Shown: piece by piece, positions 34,715-46,649 of the stretch
Position numbering within the stretch: position 1 is the stretch's first letter
Layout: each line of letters opens with the position of its first letter
Assembly: GCA_013398055.1 (NCBI GenBank)
Contig: VZRS01002683.1
Coordinates: 104,486-168,485 of the forward strand
DNA length: 64,000 nt
Direction of reading: 5' to 3'
Origin: Ifrita kowaldi
Lineage: Eukaryota; Chordata; Aves; Passeriformes; Cinclosomatidae
The notes under the pieces: generated by a model
The model's input: only the letters and a program-made list of their open reading frames with translations
Databases searched by the model: none
Told to the model about the DNA's origin: nothing
Made by a program: the position numbers and the translations under genes

Positions 34715-35405
34715 CTCAGTAATTACATGGAAAGATACAGCAATAGGCAAATCCTGCTGTTCCTGAGATAAAAGAGTCCTCAAGGGTCCCACAGTCTTCC
34801 TGCTTGCATAGCCCCCTGGCATCTGAGCAAGGCACTTGTGCTCTGCCCTCCCCTTCAGGTGCCTGCTTTGCTTGGATTAGAAAGGAAAAACCAGCTGCCT
34901 CATGTCCTAACACTCCACAGACAGCAGCTTTTGGCTCTTTATTCTACAGCCAAGGGGTTTGCCTCCTTATCTGGCGTACAAAAGACTGGGAACTTCTCTG
35001 GTTTTCAACCCCTTCAGTCCATGCTGGAGCCCAACGAGGTTTGTGCTTTCTGGCACCAGGGAAGGAGAAACATGGAGAGCTGGCCACCCTGGCACCATCC
35101 AAGGGCCCAGGGATACTTCTTCAATATCTTCATCTACCAGATTTGCACAACTCCACCTTCTACCTCCTTCGTTTTCCTGTGTTACAGCTCTCCTATCTGA
35201 TCTTTTCTTCTGTGGGCATGCCAGTGAAAGTAATGGAGGTGCTGCCTGCACTGTGATTAGCAGCACAGCCAAGTGCACGCAGCTGTGGGTATCTTGCAGT
35301 AACTCTTTCAGGCTCTCTGCAAATCCCAGCAGCTGTCTCCAATTCAATTACACATTTTTTCCATGCTGAAACCAATAGCTGCAAAGCAAGAAGCATTATT
35401 TTGGC
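34715..35405. other. no gene recognised
   Basis: Unique DNA with several overlapping frames on both strands (up to 150 codons), none recognised. Ends where CR1 sequence begins. Confidence 0.55.
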
Positions 35406-35411
35406 TAACAG

Positions 35412-35938
35412 AGGAGGTTAGGGGATGAGGAAGAATTCCTGCTTCCCTAGGCAGCCTGTTTCCAAGGCTTGACAACCAGTGAAGAAATTTTTCATAGCAT
35501 CCAGTCTAAGCCTCCTCTGGCACAACTTGAGGCCATTTCCTTTTGTCCTGTCACTTGTTACCTGAGAGAAGAGCCCAACCCTCACCTGGCTATAACCTCC
35601 TTTCAAGAATCTGTAGGGAGTGATAAGGTCCCCCCTGAGCCTCCTTTTCTCCAGGCTGAGCAACCCCTCAGCCACTCCTCCTCAGATTTACAGTCCAGGC
35701 CCTTACCCGGCTTTGTTGCCCTTTGCTGGACACGCTCCCACACCTCAGTGTCTCCTGTCACTCTTCTCAAGATTGTGCATGTCCCTCTGGATGGCATTCC
35801 TTCCTTTTGTTGAGTCATCTACTGCTTGGCTTCGTGTCATCTGCAAACTCACTGAGGTGCACTCGATCTCGCTGTCTCTGTCATTGATAAAGACATTAAA
35901 GAGCACTGTTTCCAAGACAGAGCCCTGAAGGGCTCTTA
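35412..35938 (-). mobile_element. CR1 LINE copy with internal deletion, remnant of reverse transcriptase
   Basis: Read on the minus strand, the right part encodes a decayed piece of the CR1 reverse transcriptase (VLFNVFIND, then IQRDMHNLEK). The left part encodes the later CR1 region (ERVQQRATK, then a decayed match to the SLEKRRLRGDL motif). In full-length avian CR1 these are separated by several hundred bases. Here they are joined near 35755, so the middle is missing and the frame shifts at the join. The 3' terminal repeat is absent. The element is dead, with several stops. Confidence 0.92.
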
Positions 35939-35944
35939 ATATAA

Positions 35945-38900
35945 TATAAAGCAATCAACAGCAATAGAAAAGTATCTTAAAACTAGATATTGATTTCCTG
36001 TCCAATAAGATACATCTCAGCCACTTCCCAGCCTCCCTGAAGTCACTCTGTGGGGCTGTGGCCCCATGCTTAGGCTGAGCAAGGAGACCCCTGACCTCCA
36101 GCAAGACCCTGGCTCACCCCAGTGTCTCCCAGGGAGTTAGATCAGAGTAAAACAGGAAAAATGAGATGAAGTCAGCTTCAAAGGTGTCAGAAGGCGAAGT
36201 CCCACACCAATAGCCACAGTCTGGAAACAACATTTTAAATTAAGAGTCATTGTCCACAGAGTTCCCAGCTGCTTTCTCATCTACAGTCCCCCGATCTGTC
36301 AGTCTGCAGCAGAAGCGTCACCACACACCTGCCTGTGACAGAGCACTTCAATATTCCTAGGAGGAATCCATAGGAGGTGTGTCAGTGTCTGGGATGGGTT
36401 CTTTTCAGTTACTTGCCTAGGAACTTTTCAAAGTCATGCAGATGCTTAGCACTCACTGCACTCGGTGGTGCTGAGGCCACTGCTTCAGTGCCTGCCATGG
36501 GGAAAGGAGTAAGAAAGTCCAAAATTTGGGGATTTGTCCTGGACTTCCCTCCCTCACCAGCACAGACTCCTGGGCTGGCCCTGGGGACCATGCTGGCACA
36601 GGCAGTAGAATGCCTTATTCAGAGGATCTCAGGATTGCAACCCTGCCCAAGCAGAGCACAGAGTCACTCCAGACCTATTTGTTATTGTCATACCAGTGCT
36701 AAAGAACTATTTCTTTTGCTTGCTATTTTGGGAAATCGGGAAATGACTAACAGACCAGCAGAAAATGCAAAGGGGCTCTTGTCTGCTGCCCATCATTTTC
36801 TTATTCCTGAGCAATCCACTCGTTCTTGGCTGCTCAGGGTGCTTTCGAGCACAAGGGAGCCTCAGAGAGCCCTGGAGACAGCCAGGGCCAGACAGCAGAG
36901 CTGCTGGGCTGCTTTGGTCATGCTCTGCTTTTCCTGGGATTTGCTACCAAGGCCATTAACCAAAGGAAGAACCAGCATCCACTCTGCTGCCCACCTGTCA
37001 CCCCCAACCATGGGAATGCCTGCCATTGCTGCAGATTTGCAGGCAAACTGGCAGGGATCATTTCCGAGGCGGACGGAAACATAATTGGCATAATGGACAG
37101 CATAAGGAAGGTCTTTATCAGTCCATTGATCAGAAAAGAATTTCTAGCAATAACCTGTGGGTTGCCAGCATGCTTAAAAAAAACCCAACAAAAAACAAGA
37201 GGGAGCAGAGTTTTCTGGTCTTTTAAATGTTATACTGAGAGACACTAAATATGAATAAAGATGAAGCACTAGCTGTATCTTAGGACCTAGGTGCATACCT
37301 GGATTCAGTAAAGCAGAACACCACCAAAATATCTCAGAGGAGCTGGAGGCTTTGGAGGAAGGCCGAGATTTTCCTTTTTTTATTAAAACTGATCTAGGGT
37401 TATTAAACCTTGTGTTTGGGGTGATGTAGCACACTCAAAACACATTCCCATGGCAGATGTCCTGCATTCTACCTTGCACAGCCCTTGGTTTGGTAGCAGG
37501 CATTTGTGTATACACATGGAAGTCACCACACATCAGCCCGATGCAGTCATCTCGTTGCCATTGTCTTGTTAACAAACAGCCTCTGCTACTCTTGCTCTGC
37601 ATGACACGGTCCTCTGAAACCCCCCACGGCACTACTGTCACTGCAGGTCACCAGTGAGGCAACACAGCGAGGGAAAAAATAAAAAAGATCAGTGGATGTT
37701 TTTCATGGGCTGCTGTCCCTGCAGAAAGGCAGAGCGCAGTAATGCCCTCACACAGCAGTGACTGTGATCCTGCCCTGTGCCGGGCCAATTTCTGCTCCCT
37801 GAGCTGCACCAGCAGCAAGTGCAGGGCTGGGACCTCAGCCAGACCTCGAACAAGCGGCCCCGAGGGAGAGCAGAGCTCTTCACCTCACCCGTGATCGGGG
37901 AGGCAAATTACTCGGTCTTCAGAGGCTGCCTGAGGAACTTTATTTTTAGAGGAACCTCTGAATTATGCATGAAACATAGGGAGAGAAGGTGGCATTTTAG
38001 AGGAGATTGTAGCATGGGGCTGCATCAGCCCCTTCTTACCACGGGCACTGGGGATTCAGTCAGGTACCTGCAGAGTGTGGGACTGCTCCAGCAGGAGCTG
38101 GGAGGAAAGCCTTGCTACAGGTACACCCTCCAGACCCGTGCCAGCCCCAAACTTAAAGCACAGGGAAGCTCAGAGGGGAGCTATAAAGGATCAGTGGATG
38201 GGGATGCAAGGTTGCCCTTGCTCAGTGGCCAGCAGCCCCATGCAGCACAGGGATAGTCCCAACAATCTTGGATCCAACTCATCTGAGCATGGGGCCTCCA
38301 GGCAGAGAACTGTGCCAAGGATCTGCCTAACTAGGCATGGCTTGAGGCAGCACTGAGCAGGGAAGCCTGGCTCCATCCTCCAGCGCTCACCCTGCCTCCT
38401 CTGGAACCCCCACACAGCTGGATGGAGAGGTCAGCTCCCCAGGGCTGTCAGAGATGGGTCCAGCTGCTGCCCACCTGCACACCCATCCAGCTGCAGGCAG
38501 GTTCTCAGCAATTGCCATGCAGGCTGCAGGGATGGAGTTATGGCTAGGAGATGCTGCAAAGCTCCTTCTCATCTGCTTTCCCAGGGAAATGACCAAACAA
38601 AAGAGTTTGCTACAAGACAGAGGTGATTTTGGGGTCTTTTTTCCCTTCCGGCTACACTATTTGAAAAGGTTCATCCCTGCTGGTTTGTTTTCCTTGATCC
38701 TCCTTTCCGTGTTTTTCAAGAGGCGGGAAACTCCTAGAGGCAACTTCCAGATTCAAACACAGTGACCTGGGCTCTGGGAGCAGCTTTGGAGCAGCTGATC
38801 CAGATCAAGACAGACAGGAGCATCCCCTGTGGAGTGTGTAGCACTGACTCTTCCTGGGATGGCACAAAGCCCACAGGTTTTGCCCTTAGAAGAGAGTTTG

Positions 38901-39055
38901 ACTTCAGAGCTTCAGGCAAACTCTTCCCATGTCCCCCACAGAGCCAGAGAGAAGGGCTCAGCCAGGCTGTGACACCTGGCTCTGGGCAGGGGAGCGAGGG
39001 GAGCCAGTGGGAGAGCGGCCAGAGACATCCCCTGTGTCCAAGAGACTGGACAAGG
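35945..39055. other. no gene recognised
   Basis: Mostly unique DNA. Short islets near 37040-37150 (CATAATTGGCATAATGG) and 37240-37280 are AT-rich but minor. The largest frames (235 codons plus at 36377-37084, 208 minus at 38734-39360) are unrecognised and show no domain I know. Confidence 0.55.
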
Positions 39056-39059
39056 ATGG

Positions 39060-39165
39060 CAATGGAATAAGTAAACATGTTGCTAGGAGACACCAAATTT
39101 GAGATCAATAATTCATGAGATCTCTGCGACGAAGTGAATAATTTATGGGTGTGGGAGGCAGGGGG
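39060..39165. promoter_or_regulatory. enhancer-like islet with X-box-like half-site
   Basis: Unique sequence with CATGTTGCTAGGAGACACC near 39075, similar to an RFX X-box with one mismatch and a one-base spacer, followed by GAGATCAATAATTCATGAG near 39101 and GTGAATAATTTATGGGTG near 39135. Compact cluster of homeodomain-type cores. Role inferred. Confidence 0.27.
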
Positions 39166-39169
39166 AGAA

Positions 39170-41230
39170 ATGGGGAAGAGGTTTAAAGCCCTCCCCATCA
39201 TGACTAGTCCCCTGCCTGCACGTCTTGCCAAAACATCACCCAGCCTCACATGGATGGAGAGAAAGACCTGGGACCTCTCCATCCTTGGAAGAAACATCCA
39301 GGACAACAGCTCAACCTCAGTGTCAGTGGGCCCCAAACAGGGCTCAGAAAACATGGCCATCTGTTTAGAGGCTGTTCACCATTTCAGGCTCGCCTAAATG
39401 ACTGTACATTTGGCAAAGTGTTTTTCCTTTCACCAAATGTGGTAGTTGCTAAGTCATAATGTTAAACAGAAACAATCCTGAAAGGCTCCAGTGATCTATT
39501 AGAAATGTTTCATTTAGAAATCAAGCTAAATTTAAATGAGAATGGGTTTGTTCTGCAGTACTTACCAATGTGTTTGCCTATGAGTTGAATCAAGTGCTCC
39601 ATTCAATGTGAAATAAGGATTTTTTTTTTTTTTTAACACAACTCTGGTCACTGAAACAGTAAGAATTTCTTTTTTTCCAGAATGCTTCTTGAAATTAATT
39701 TCTGCAAATAAGTTTAGGGAGGGAAGCTGGCTGATAACATATCCATGTTTGGATGCTTCCTGAATACAAGTTCAAGGTTTTACCCAGCCTCTCAGGAGAC
39801 AGGACTCAGCCTGACAAGAAGTTTTTCCCCCAGCCACACAGGTTCATGTCAACTTCCCTGTACAACCCTCCCCAGCTTGGCAGTCACTGGAGGATGGACC
39901 AGCTTCTTTTTCCTGGGAAAGGCAAGGTGCCCCTGGGTGTCTCAGCACGATGTGCAGAAACATCAGGGAGTTGGGAGCCATCCTACCCATAGCTAGCTTG
40001 AAAAGGATGCCTAAGCTAGGAGAGGAAAAAAAAATATCTCTCCCCCACCCCCTTTAAGAAAGCCCAGTACATTGAACCTTCTGGGAAGGTCTCTGATGGC
40101 TCTGTAGAACCCAGTATTCATCAGTATTCAAGGGAAAGATCTCTGGAAATGCCTCTGCTCCTCACAAGCCAGAAACACAGTTGGTAGAAAACAGCCAGAG
40201 TTTGATTTGCTCTGAAATGGAATGGACTTTGGACAAGGACTGGTTCCAAAATTGCCTGGTACTACCCAAACAGTAACAGTGACTGAGTGAGCTGTTCACC
40301 AAGAAATGAAGAGGGTTTTCTCCCCCACAGAAATATCACTTTGCCTCTGGGAAGGCCTTTGTGAGCAAGGAGGGTCAAATACAATTTCCAAATGCAGTTA
40401 TATCGTACTGTCAGACTTAGGAGCAAGGCTTTTGCACCCTGCAGCTCTGAGCCGGGCAGTGGAGGTGCTGGGCACTCCATGGGAAGTACTTTGGGAAACA
40501 GTTGAAATGGAGAGAAATGATTTACTCAGAGCCTGGCAAACAAGCCAGTGACCTGAGGGGTTTTCAGTAACAGAGAAACCAATTTTGCTCTATCTGCTGT
40601 ATTATATTCCCTTACTGTGGGCTTTATAGAGTGCAGGGCCCTGAAGAGCTGACCTTTTCCTCCGAACATATTTTTGGGGATAGAACTGCAAGAAGCTCTG
40701 TGCAGGAAACTAAGCGTAAATTAAACAAAATAAGTACTGATGTGCTTTTGGCTCCAAGAAGACTGGGAAATACTGTGGCAATAACTCCAATTTGCACAGC
40801 TGACAGGAGGGAGAGGGCAAGGCACGAGGAGCAAACCACACGCCCATCTCCTGCAGCCTCCTCGTGCCCTGCTGCCAGCATCAGGGCTTGCGAGCATCAC
40901 CGTGCTCTCAGAGGGCTTCCAGCAGGGAGATAGATCAACTCCCAATCTCGGAAAGGACAAAGCTCAGCTGATCTGAACATCCCTTTCTCGCTCACTCCGT
41001 GTGGTTGTAAGACACCGTCACATTACAATGATCTACAGGATCTCTTGCTGGAGCCCTGCCACGGCCTGGCTGCGTTCCCAGAGGAGCTCGCAGGCCCTGC
41101 GGAGACAAAGGCTTCGATGCTCCATGCCCACGTTTCCCCCTCCCCGTTAGCCCCCATGTTCCTCCTCCCCAAAGGCATTCATTGCCACTCTGTGTGCACA
41201 CATCCCCCTTTTGGGGCTGCTCCTTGTGCT
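39170..41230. other. no gene recognised
   Basis: Unique DNA. A 15-base poly-T tract lies at 39620-39634 and a modest AT-rich patch at 39480-39590. Frames up to 112 codons are unrecognised. Confidence 0.55.
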
Positions 41231-41239
41231 GCCAAAGCA

Positions 41240-41365
41240 GCGCTCGCAGCACGTGCGAAGGCGAGCGGTGATGGTTTTACTTTCACAACAATAACTACTC
41301 CACGAGGCGTTTGTCAGTTATTGTGCTCCGTGGTAATCAAAACCTCCACTTTGAAAATACAGGGC
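41240..41365. promoter_or_regulatory. enhancer-like islet
   Basis: Unique sequence with GGTTTTACTTTCACAACAAT near 41273, GTCAGTTATTGTGCTCC near 41311 and GTGGTAATCAAAACC near 41330. CpG dinucleotides are more frequent than in the local background. Weakly supported candidate regulatory element. Confidence 0.22.
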
Positions 41366-41369
41366 GGAT

Positions 41370-42380
41370 TCCCGTCTGTTTCTGCTCTGCTCCGTGTGGG
41401 AAGATCACTCATTCACGGCTCTGTCTTGCAGCCAAGTCATGACAGATGGGTGGGCTGGAGTGAAATTCAGGACACGGTGACTCATGAAATTGTTCCAGCA
41501 GCTCAGGGGTGTCACTCTCCTTCCCAGCACCCAAAATTGTGCCCTGGTTGCTGCAGCATCCCCGGAGGTGAGGATGTCCCCCTTGCAGCAGCACACCAGG
41601 CCCAAAAGCTGCATCACGACCTTCTGGCACTTCATGAGGGGCTCATGGGGCTGCAGGGGAGCCCTTTGCATTCCAGCAGTAAGGAATGGGAAGCCATCAC
41701 TGGTGATTCATGCCCATTAAGGGAACACAAGCAATCCTCACCTGTCTAAATCCACAGCCAGCTTCATTAACTCCCAGCTCCCTCTGCCTCCGGATCAATT
41801 GTAAGATAAAGCTGCACGTCAGCACTTGGCAATCTCCTGGTCTTGAGTCCAGCCAGCTCCCACACACATGGCCTGACAGAGCTGGCTGAGCTCAGCCACT
41901 CAAACCGGGCCCTGGAGACCCCTCTCCCAGCTCGGGAGAGGTCTGGAGGGTCTGCAGGGTGCAACGCAGGGTGCTGTGAGGATCTGTGTGCAATGACAGG
42001 ATAGCACAGGCAGCCACTGCTGCAGCTTGCAGGCCCTGGGATCTGCTGCCAGAGGCAGAAGGAAGCTCTGTGCTGTGGTGGCAGGCAGGGACACAAACCC
42101 AAGGGTCTGCACCTAGCCACGTGCCATGGCCACTTCAGACCACTCTCTACCCCCAGGACCATGCATGGTGCCCAGCACACACACCACTGCCTGCCCCAGC
42201 TCCTCGCATCCTGGAGATGTTTGTATGAGCTGAGCATTCCCAGCAAGACACATATCCCGTGAATCCAACCTTTTTAGCCTCTGACCTTGGTGCTGGGATT
42301 TTTAAAACCCCAACTTCCCTGAAACCCATGGCTGCTGCTCGGGCCTGTCTCAGTGGCCATTGAGTGTTTGCTGCCAGTGT
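41370..42380. other. no gene recognised
   Basis: GC-rich unique DNA. Opposed frames up to 159 codons (41767-42246 minus) are unrecognised. Confidence 0.55.
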
Positions 42381-42425
42381 TAGTGTAGAAACACATAACC
42401 ACGGACGGGTTATATGCAAGGTGCT

Positions 42426-42431
42426 TTTATT
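42426..42431 (-). other. LTR polyadenylation signal
   Basis: AATAAA on the minus strand, about 43 bases before the LTR's terminal CTACA, as expected for the R/U5 border region. Confidence 0.65.
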
Positions 42432-42491
42432 AAGGCGCCGGGGGAGAGGGGTACAGACCCAAATCAATCCCCAACATGGATTCCAGGTGCT

Positions 42492-42501
42492 CACATTATA
42501 T
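42492..42501 (-). promoter_or_regulatory. LTR promoter TATA box
   Basis: GTATATAATG on the minus strand, inside the solo LTR and properly upstream of its AATAAA signal. It could still start minus-strand transcripts, but there is no evidence that it does. Confidence 0.6.
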
Positions 42502-42784
42502 ACCCCGCTCGTTGTACAATTATGTATTAATCATTTACCCAAGCATAAATCTCAAAACCCCCCAAACGATCATCTACTCATTACTGTGTATATTGTCTTT
42601 ACCCAAGCATAACTTTTAGCCCCTTTTCCCAGGTGCAGCTACACAATTAACTCATCTATCTTAGTCTCTTGCCCCTCAAGTTCAGGCTTGCCTCTTACCG
42701 TCCAGGCAAGTACACAGGTCTGGGCTGGCCTGAACAGAATGTTCATCTTGCTCTCGGGGCCTACTCTAGCTACTACAATTCAAA

Positions 42785-44575
42785 ACGTTTTAACCCTATG
42801 CTATCACCAGGATGGTGACTGAAGATCTTTCTTGATCAGCTAAACCCTGGAGCACTTTGGCTGAAAGGCACACGCAAAAGGTCAAGCTCATTTTTTTCCA
42901 CGCTGGAAAATTGCTCCGCAGGGCTGCCCCTGAGAAGGGCCCACCACGTGCAGAAGCCCAGTGAACCACAGCATCCATCTGACACAGTGCCAGGCTGAGT
43001 GCAGCAGCGACATCGCTGCCACGAGAGCCAATGCACAATACTGTGGTTGTCTGCCTACAGGTGCCTGAATCTAATTAGGTATTTCAGCACAACGACCATT
43101 TTAATTAAGTAAAGCCAACTGCCTCTGCTGGATGTGCTAGTGTCCAAAATTCCCAGGCAAGTTTCCATTGCATCTCCCCCACCCTGTTCATTTCCTCTGC
43201 TTTGTAAACAGTGCGCTCAAACAAAAATCTGATTTTTCCCCCAGGTACAACACAACAGAACCAGGCCTCAGAAGCAGACAGGAGGCTCCTGAGGCAGCAG
43301 GGATGGGGCATGAACTGCAGATCAGGGGCTGTGCACGCTGTTTGTGCAGGGCTTTGGTCCAGGCTGGATCCACTGATCAGAGGATGAGATCACAAGGGCA
43401 ACCTTTAACCAACAGCATCCGCTGCAGTGGATTTCCAGCTATAAAGAGACTGTCAGGAGCCTTAACCAGACCAGTCTTTATGTGACAGTGAAAAACAGCA
43501 GCAGGAGTAAGAAGCATGAAACACAGACCAAAAGCACAATTCCTTTAAAAAAGTCTCACCTTTCAAATTGATAGAAGAAACCAGAAAAATTGTCAAAGAA
43601 ACAGCTTTAGGGACTCAGTCCAATTTCCTCAGGGGGCTGAGCCTTTCTAAGATATGTGATACATCTTATTTAATGTGTACTTCCACTGCACACAGAGACC
43701 CTCTCCATCGCTAGCAGCAGACTGCAAGGGATCCCAGGAGCTGCACTGGGCTTTGGGCTGAACGAGTCGAATTTGCTGACTATCCCACACAGCCCCTCTT
43801 CAGGAGCACCCTCATCTGCAGGCTCAGCCCAGTGGGGCTCCAAGAGGCTTCATCCCTTGGTTGCTCCCTCCCAGGGAGAGGGGCTGTCCCAGCAGGCTGC
43901 TTAACCTATGGGTGCTCACCACTTCAGGTATCATTGGAAGTAGCAAAGCATCATGTTTTCAGCCATAAATTCACCAGCTTCTCCCCCTACGGCCTCCCAG
44001 AGCTGGTGTGAGGACCTTACAGCAGCTGCTAATTCTTCCTGAGAGTCTGTGCTACATTCCCAACCCAACTCCCATCACTAAAATATCCCCATGAGCCTGG
44101 AGCTGCCTTTTATCCCCCAGCAATGCTGCCCCATGCCAATTCCCATCGCTTGGGCTGGCCCTGGGATGCTTCCACTGCCTGCCAGTGCTGCCCAGATGTG
44201 TTCAGCAGCCACAGCCCAGCCTCCAGAGCGTCGCAGGCTCATGGCAGGGAGGATAGCTTGGCCTTGAGCTCCATCATTCCTAACCCTGGGAGTCAAGTTT
44301 GGATCTGACCATCCCAAACTGTCTGGCCAAACAGCTGCTGGGCTCCTTCTCTTGCTTCTCTGCAGGCAACTTCCCAGGCAGGAGACATTTTTTTCACCTA
44401 ACTGGATGTGCCAAATGGCTCCTCCTGCAGATCCCTGCCTCCCTGTACAAGAGCAGCAGCAGCAGCTCTGGGAATTCAAATCTGTCAAGTTCTGGGGGAA
44501 CAAATGATCCACAAATAATAGTTTCTTCAAGAAATAAAATAAAACAACAATATATGGGAAGACCACATGCCTAAA
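42785..44575. other. no gene recognised
   Basis: Unique DNA with an A-rich part at about 43490-43610. A 162-codon minus-strand frame (44078-44566) begins with hydrophobic residues but matches nothing I recognise. Confidence 0.55.
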
Positions 44576-44579
44576 AAGA

Positions 44580-44825
44580 AATCATTGGGGCTGCTGAATT
44601 TGTGAATCCAACCCTACTTAACTTTTTTAATTACTCCCATAAAGCCAGCAGTTTTGAGCACACATGCAATATTGAGAACAGATTCAAATCTAATTAGCTG
44701 TGTTCACGTTAATTAGATTCATTGTGTATTTGATGCTCAGCTCTTCCTTCAAGTTTTATCTTGGAGCATGTGTTCATAATTAACCCAAATTTAGTGTGCA
44801 GTTAAGGCCAGTTCTGTAAGAAAGG
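44580..44825. promoter_or_regulatory. enhancer-like AT-rich islet
   Basis: About 240 unique bases dense in homeodomain cores: TTTTTTAATTACTCCC near 44623, GCAATATTGAGAAC near 44667, AATCTAATTAGCTG near 44687, CGTTAATTAGATTCATTGTG near 44707 and TTCATAATTAACCC near 44772. Five separate TAATTA-type sites in under 200 bases is striking. No repeat family identified. Confidence 0.38.
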
Positions 44826-44829
44826 CTTT

Positions 44830-45345
44830 GCTCTTGCTGTCCCTGTGGACAGTCCCTCTCATTTGTTGCCTGGGGTCTGTGAGGAATGCAGAGAACTGGA
44901 CCTACAGGGAATGTGGCAGAGAAATGGCTCTTTAATCGTCACCGAGGTGTGATTTGGGGCTGCAGAGAAACATGAAATACCCAGAGAAACCATCAAACTT
45001 AATGAGTTGAGGCAGCACAGCCCAATAGAGATAACCCAGGGGAGGTGCTGGCACCTCTGGGCGATGCTTGGGGGCTGAGCACCAGGGCAGACCCCCTTCT
45101 GACCCTGCTCATGGCTTCTTGGGGCTGGGGCACTCTGGCTGTGGCAGCCTTGGAAAGGTTTGTGCTTCCCAGATGTCACCTCTGGCACGTGGGCCTAACT
45201 AGTCCTTGTCTGTGAGCAAAAGGGTGTTGAGGTCCCTCATGCTCGGTGTGCAGCTGGCTGAGGTACCTGGCCAGCCAGAGGGGCCAGGCTGGGGACACGA
45301 CGTCTCCACGAGCTCAGAGAATGACATTGCTTTTGGGAAGGATGT
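44830..45345. other. no gene recognised
   Basis: GC-richer unique spacer between two AT-rich islets. A 109-codon minus frame is unrecognised. Confidence 0.5.
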
Positions 45346-45349
45346 CATT

Positions 45350-45475
45350 TGTATAAAGCCTGGTCAGCTCTATTTTAAACGAGCTCTTTTTTCCCTTACC
45401 TTGATTTCATTAGCTAAATATTTGCTCCTGCAGGACACTTATAATTAGATTAATGTGTAGTTCTTGCTTATCTGA
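45350..45475. promoter_or_regulatory. enhancer-like islet
   Basis: Unique sequence with CTCTATTTTAAACGAGC near 45368, GATTTCATTAGCTAAATATT near 45404 and TTATAATTAGATTAATGTG near 45439. Close to the 44.6-kb islet and similar in motif content, so the two may act together. Confidence 0.32.
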
Positions 45476-45576
45476 GAGCGGGTTTGGTGGGCACAGAGGT
45501 TCCTGAGCTGTGCGTGCCTGTGACTGCCAAGAAGCAACAGCAGTTCTCCACAGCTGTCTGGGAGAGAGGAGGGAGA

Positions 45577-45613
45577 GGATGGAGGGGATGAAGGGGATGG
45601 AGGGGATGGAAGG
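45577..45613 (+). repeat. short 9-base tandem repeat
   Basis: Four near-perfect units of the type GGATGGAGG (one with AAGG in place of GAGG) follow a purine-rich lead-in from about 45560. Confidence 0.85.
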
Positions 45614-45619
45614 CAGCAG

Positions 45620-46560
45620 CAAGGCTCCTGGTACTGCTTTCCCAGCCAGGGGTTCCTGAGCAATGCTGCCTGGGAGTGGGGGAAACCTTTGGCCAAATGT
45701 CTTGGGGGAGAATATGGAAAGTTGGATTTGCCCCCTGCTGCTCAAAAAAAGAGAAAAAAAGGGTGAAGCATTCAGTGACACCCTCCCTCCCCCTGCTCCC
45801 AATAATCTTTTGTTTTTCTTTTTTAATTGGAAGCAATAGAATTCGTTCAAAGAAAACCATATAGGATAGTGACAAACTGGTCATATTGGAAAGCCTCTTT
45901 CATTTAAGAGTCAAGGAAATGGTTTCTTGCATAATGGTATGACATTATTAAGTTATTTGCTATTTGCAAGCCACAGAAGAAATGTTCTTGTTTGGTTGAC
46001 AATGACACAAAATAACCATGACAGGTCATTCCTAATCTTCAAAATTATCAGAGGAGAAAAAGAGCAGAGATCTGTTGACTTGTCCAGCTCTGCACCCAGA
46101 AAAACCAAAAAGGTGCTGAGGCAGAGCCCTGGGCACCATCATTGGGTGAGGGCAAGGCACCCCTCTGAAAGGCAATTTTGAAGAACAGCATTACACAGCC
46201 CAAACCAAAAAGCACTGACTTTTAAATTCTTTTTTTTTTTTTTAAACAGAAAAAAGGCTTGTGACTGTTTTTTTTTTTTTAGAAAATAAATTCTTTGAAA
46301 GGACAGCCCCTTTATTTTTGTTTAATATCTATAATGACACCTTCCAGAGTTCAAGGTATTTGGCTGCTGATAGATTTGGGCTGTCAAAGGGAATTCCTGC
46401 CAGCTGGCAGAGTGCAGGCAGCCTCGGCTCGAAGAGAGATGAACTGCACTGCAGGGGACACTGGGAGCTGGAAGGGTGGGCAGGGATAAAGCTCTTCGGA
46501 GGCAAAGTTGACCCTTTGCAAGGAAAGGATGAAGTTTTCTGGCATTGCTGATATTCTACT
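45620..46560. other. no gene recognised; A/T tracts
   Basis: Unique DNA with A-rich and T-rich tracts near 45745-45830 and poly-T runs at about 46230-46243 and 46268-46280. Frames on both strands are unrecognised. Confidence 0.5.
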
Positions 46561-46563
46561 TAA

Positions 46564-46645
46564 AGAATCACAGAATGGTGGAATATCCTGCGTTGGAAGG
46601 GACCCACAAGGATCATCGAGTCCAACTCCCGGCCCTGCCTTGAGG
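46564..46645 (-). mobile_element. short CR1 LINE 3' end
   Basis: The sequence AGAATCACAGAATGGTGG, then TGGAAGGGACCCACAAGGAT and CATCGAGTCCAACTC is the antisense 3' end of a CR1 subfamily in which the tail reads CCACAAGGATCATCGAG rather than the more common TTAAAGATCATC. Only ~80 bases remain, a severely 5'-truncated insertion. Similarity is lost after about 46645. Confidence 0.85.
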
Positions 46646-46649
46646 GTGA

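Larger units (their letters stand above)
42384..42777 (-). mobile_element. solo long terminal repeat of an avian endogenous retrovirus
   Basis: On the minus strand a 394-base unit begins TGTAGTAGCTAG and ends GTTTCTACA, a TGTAG...CTACA terminal inverted pair. Inside are, in order, a TATA box (complement of 42492-42501) and AATAAA (complement of 42426-42431) about 70 bases later, followed by a short terminal segment: the U3-R-U5 order of an LTR. No gag, pol or env flanks it, so it is a solo LTR left by recombination. The adjoining bases (GTTAG left, ATTCA right on the plus strand) are not matching target duplications, so the ends may have decayed or recombined. Confidence 0.82.

Noticed and set aside
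14946..44778. Shared word GGAGCATGTGTTCAT at about 14946 and 44764
   Set aside because: Only about 15 bases match and the flanks are unrelated, so coincidence is likely.
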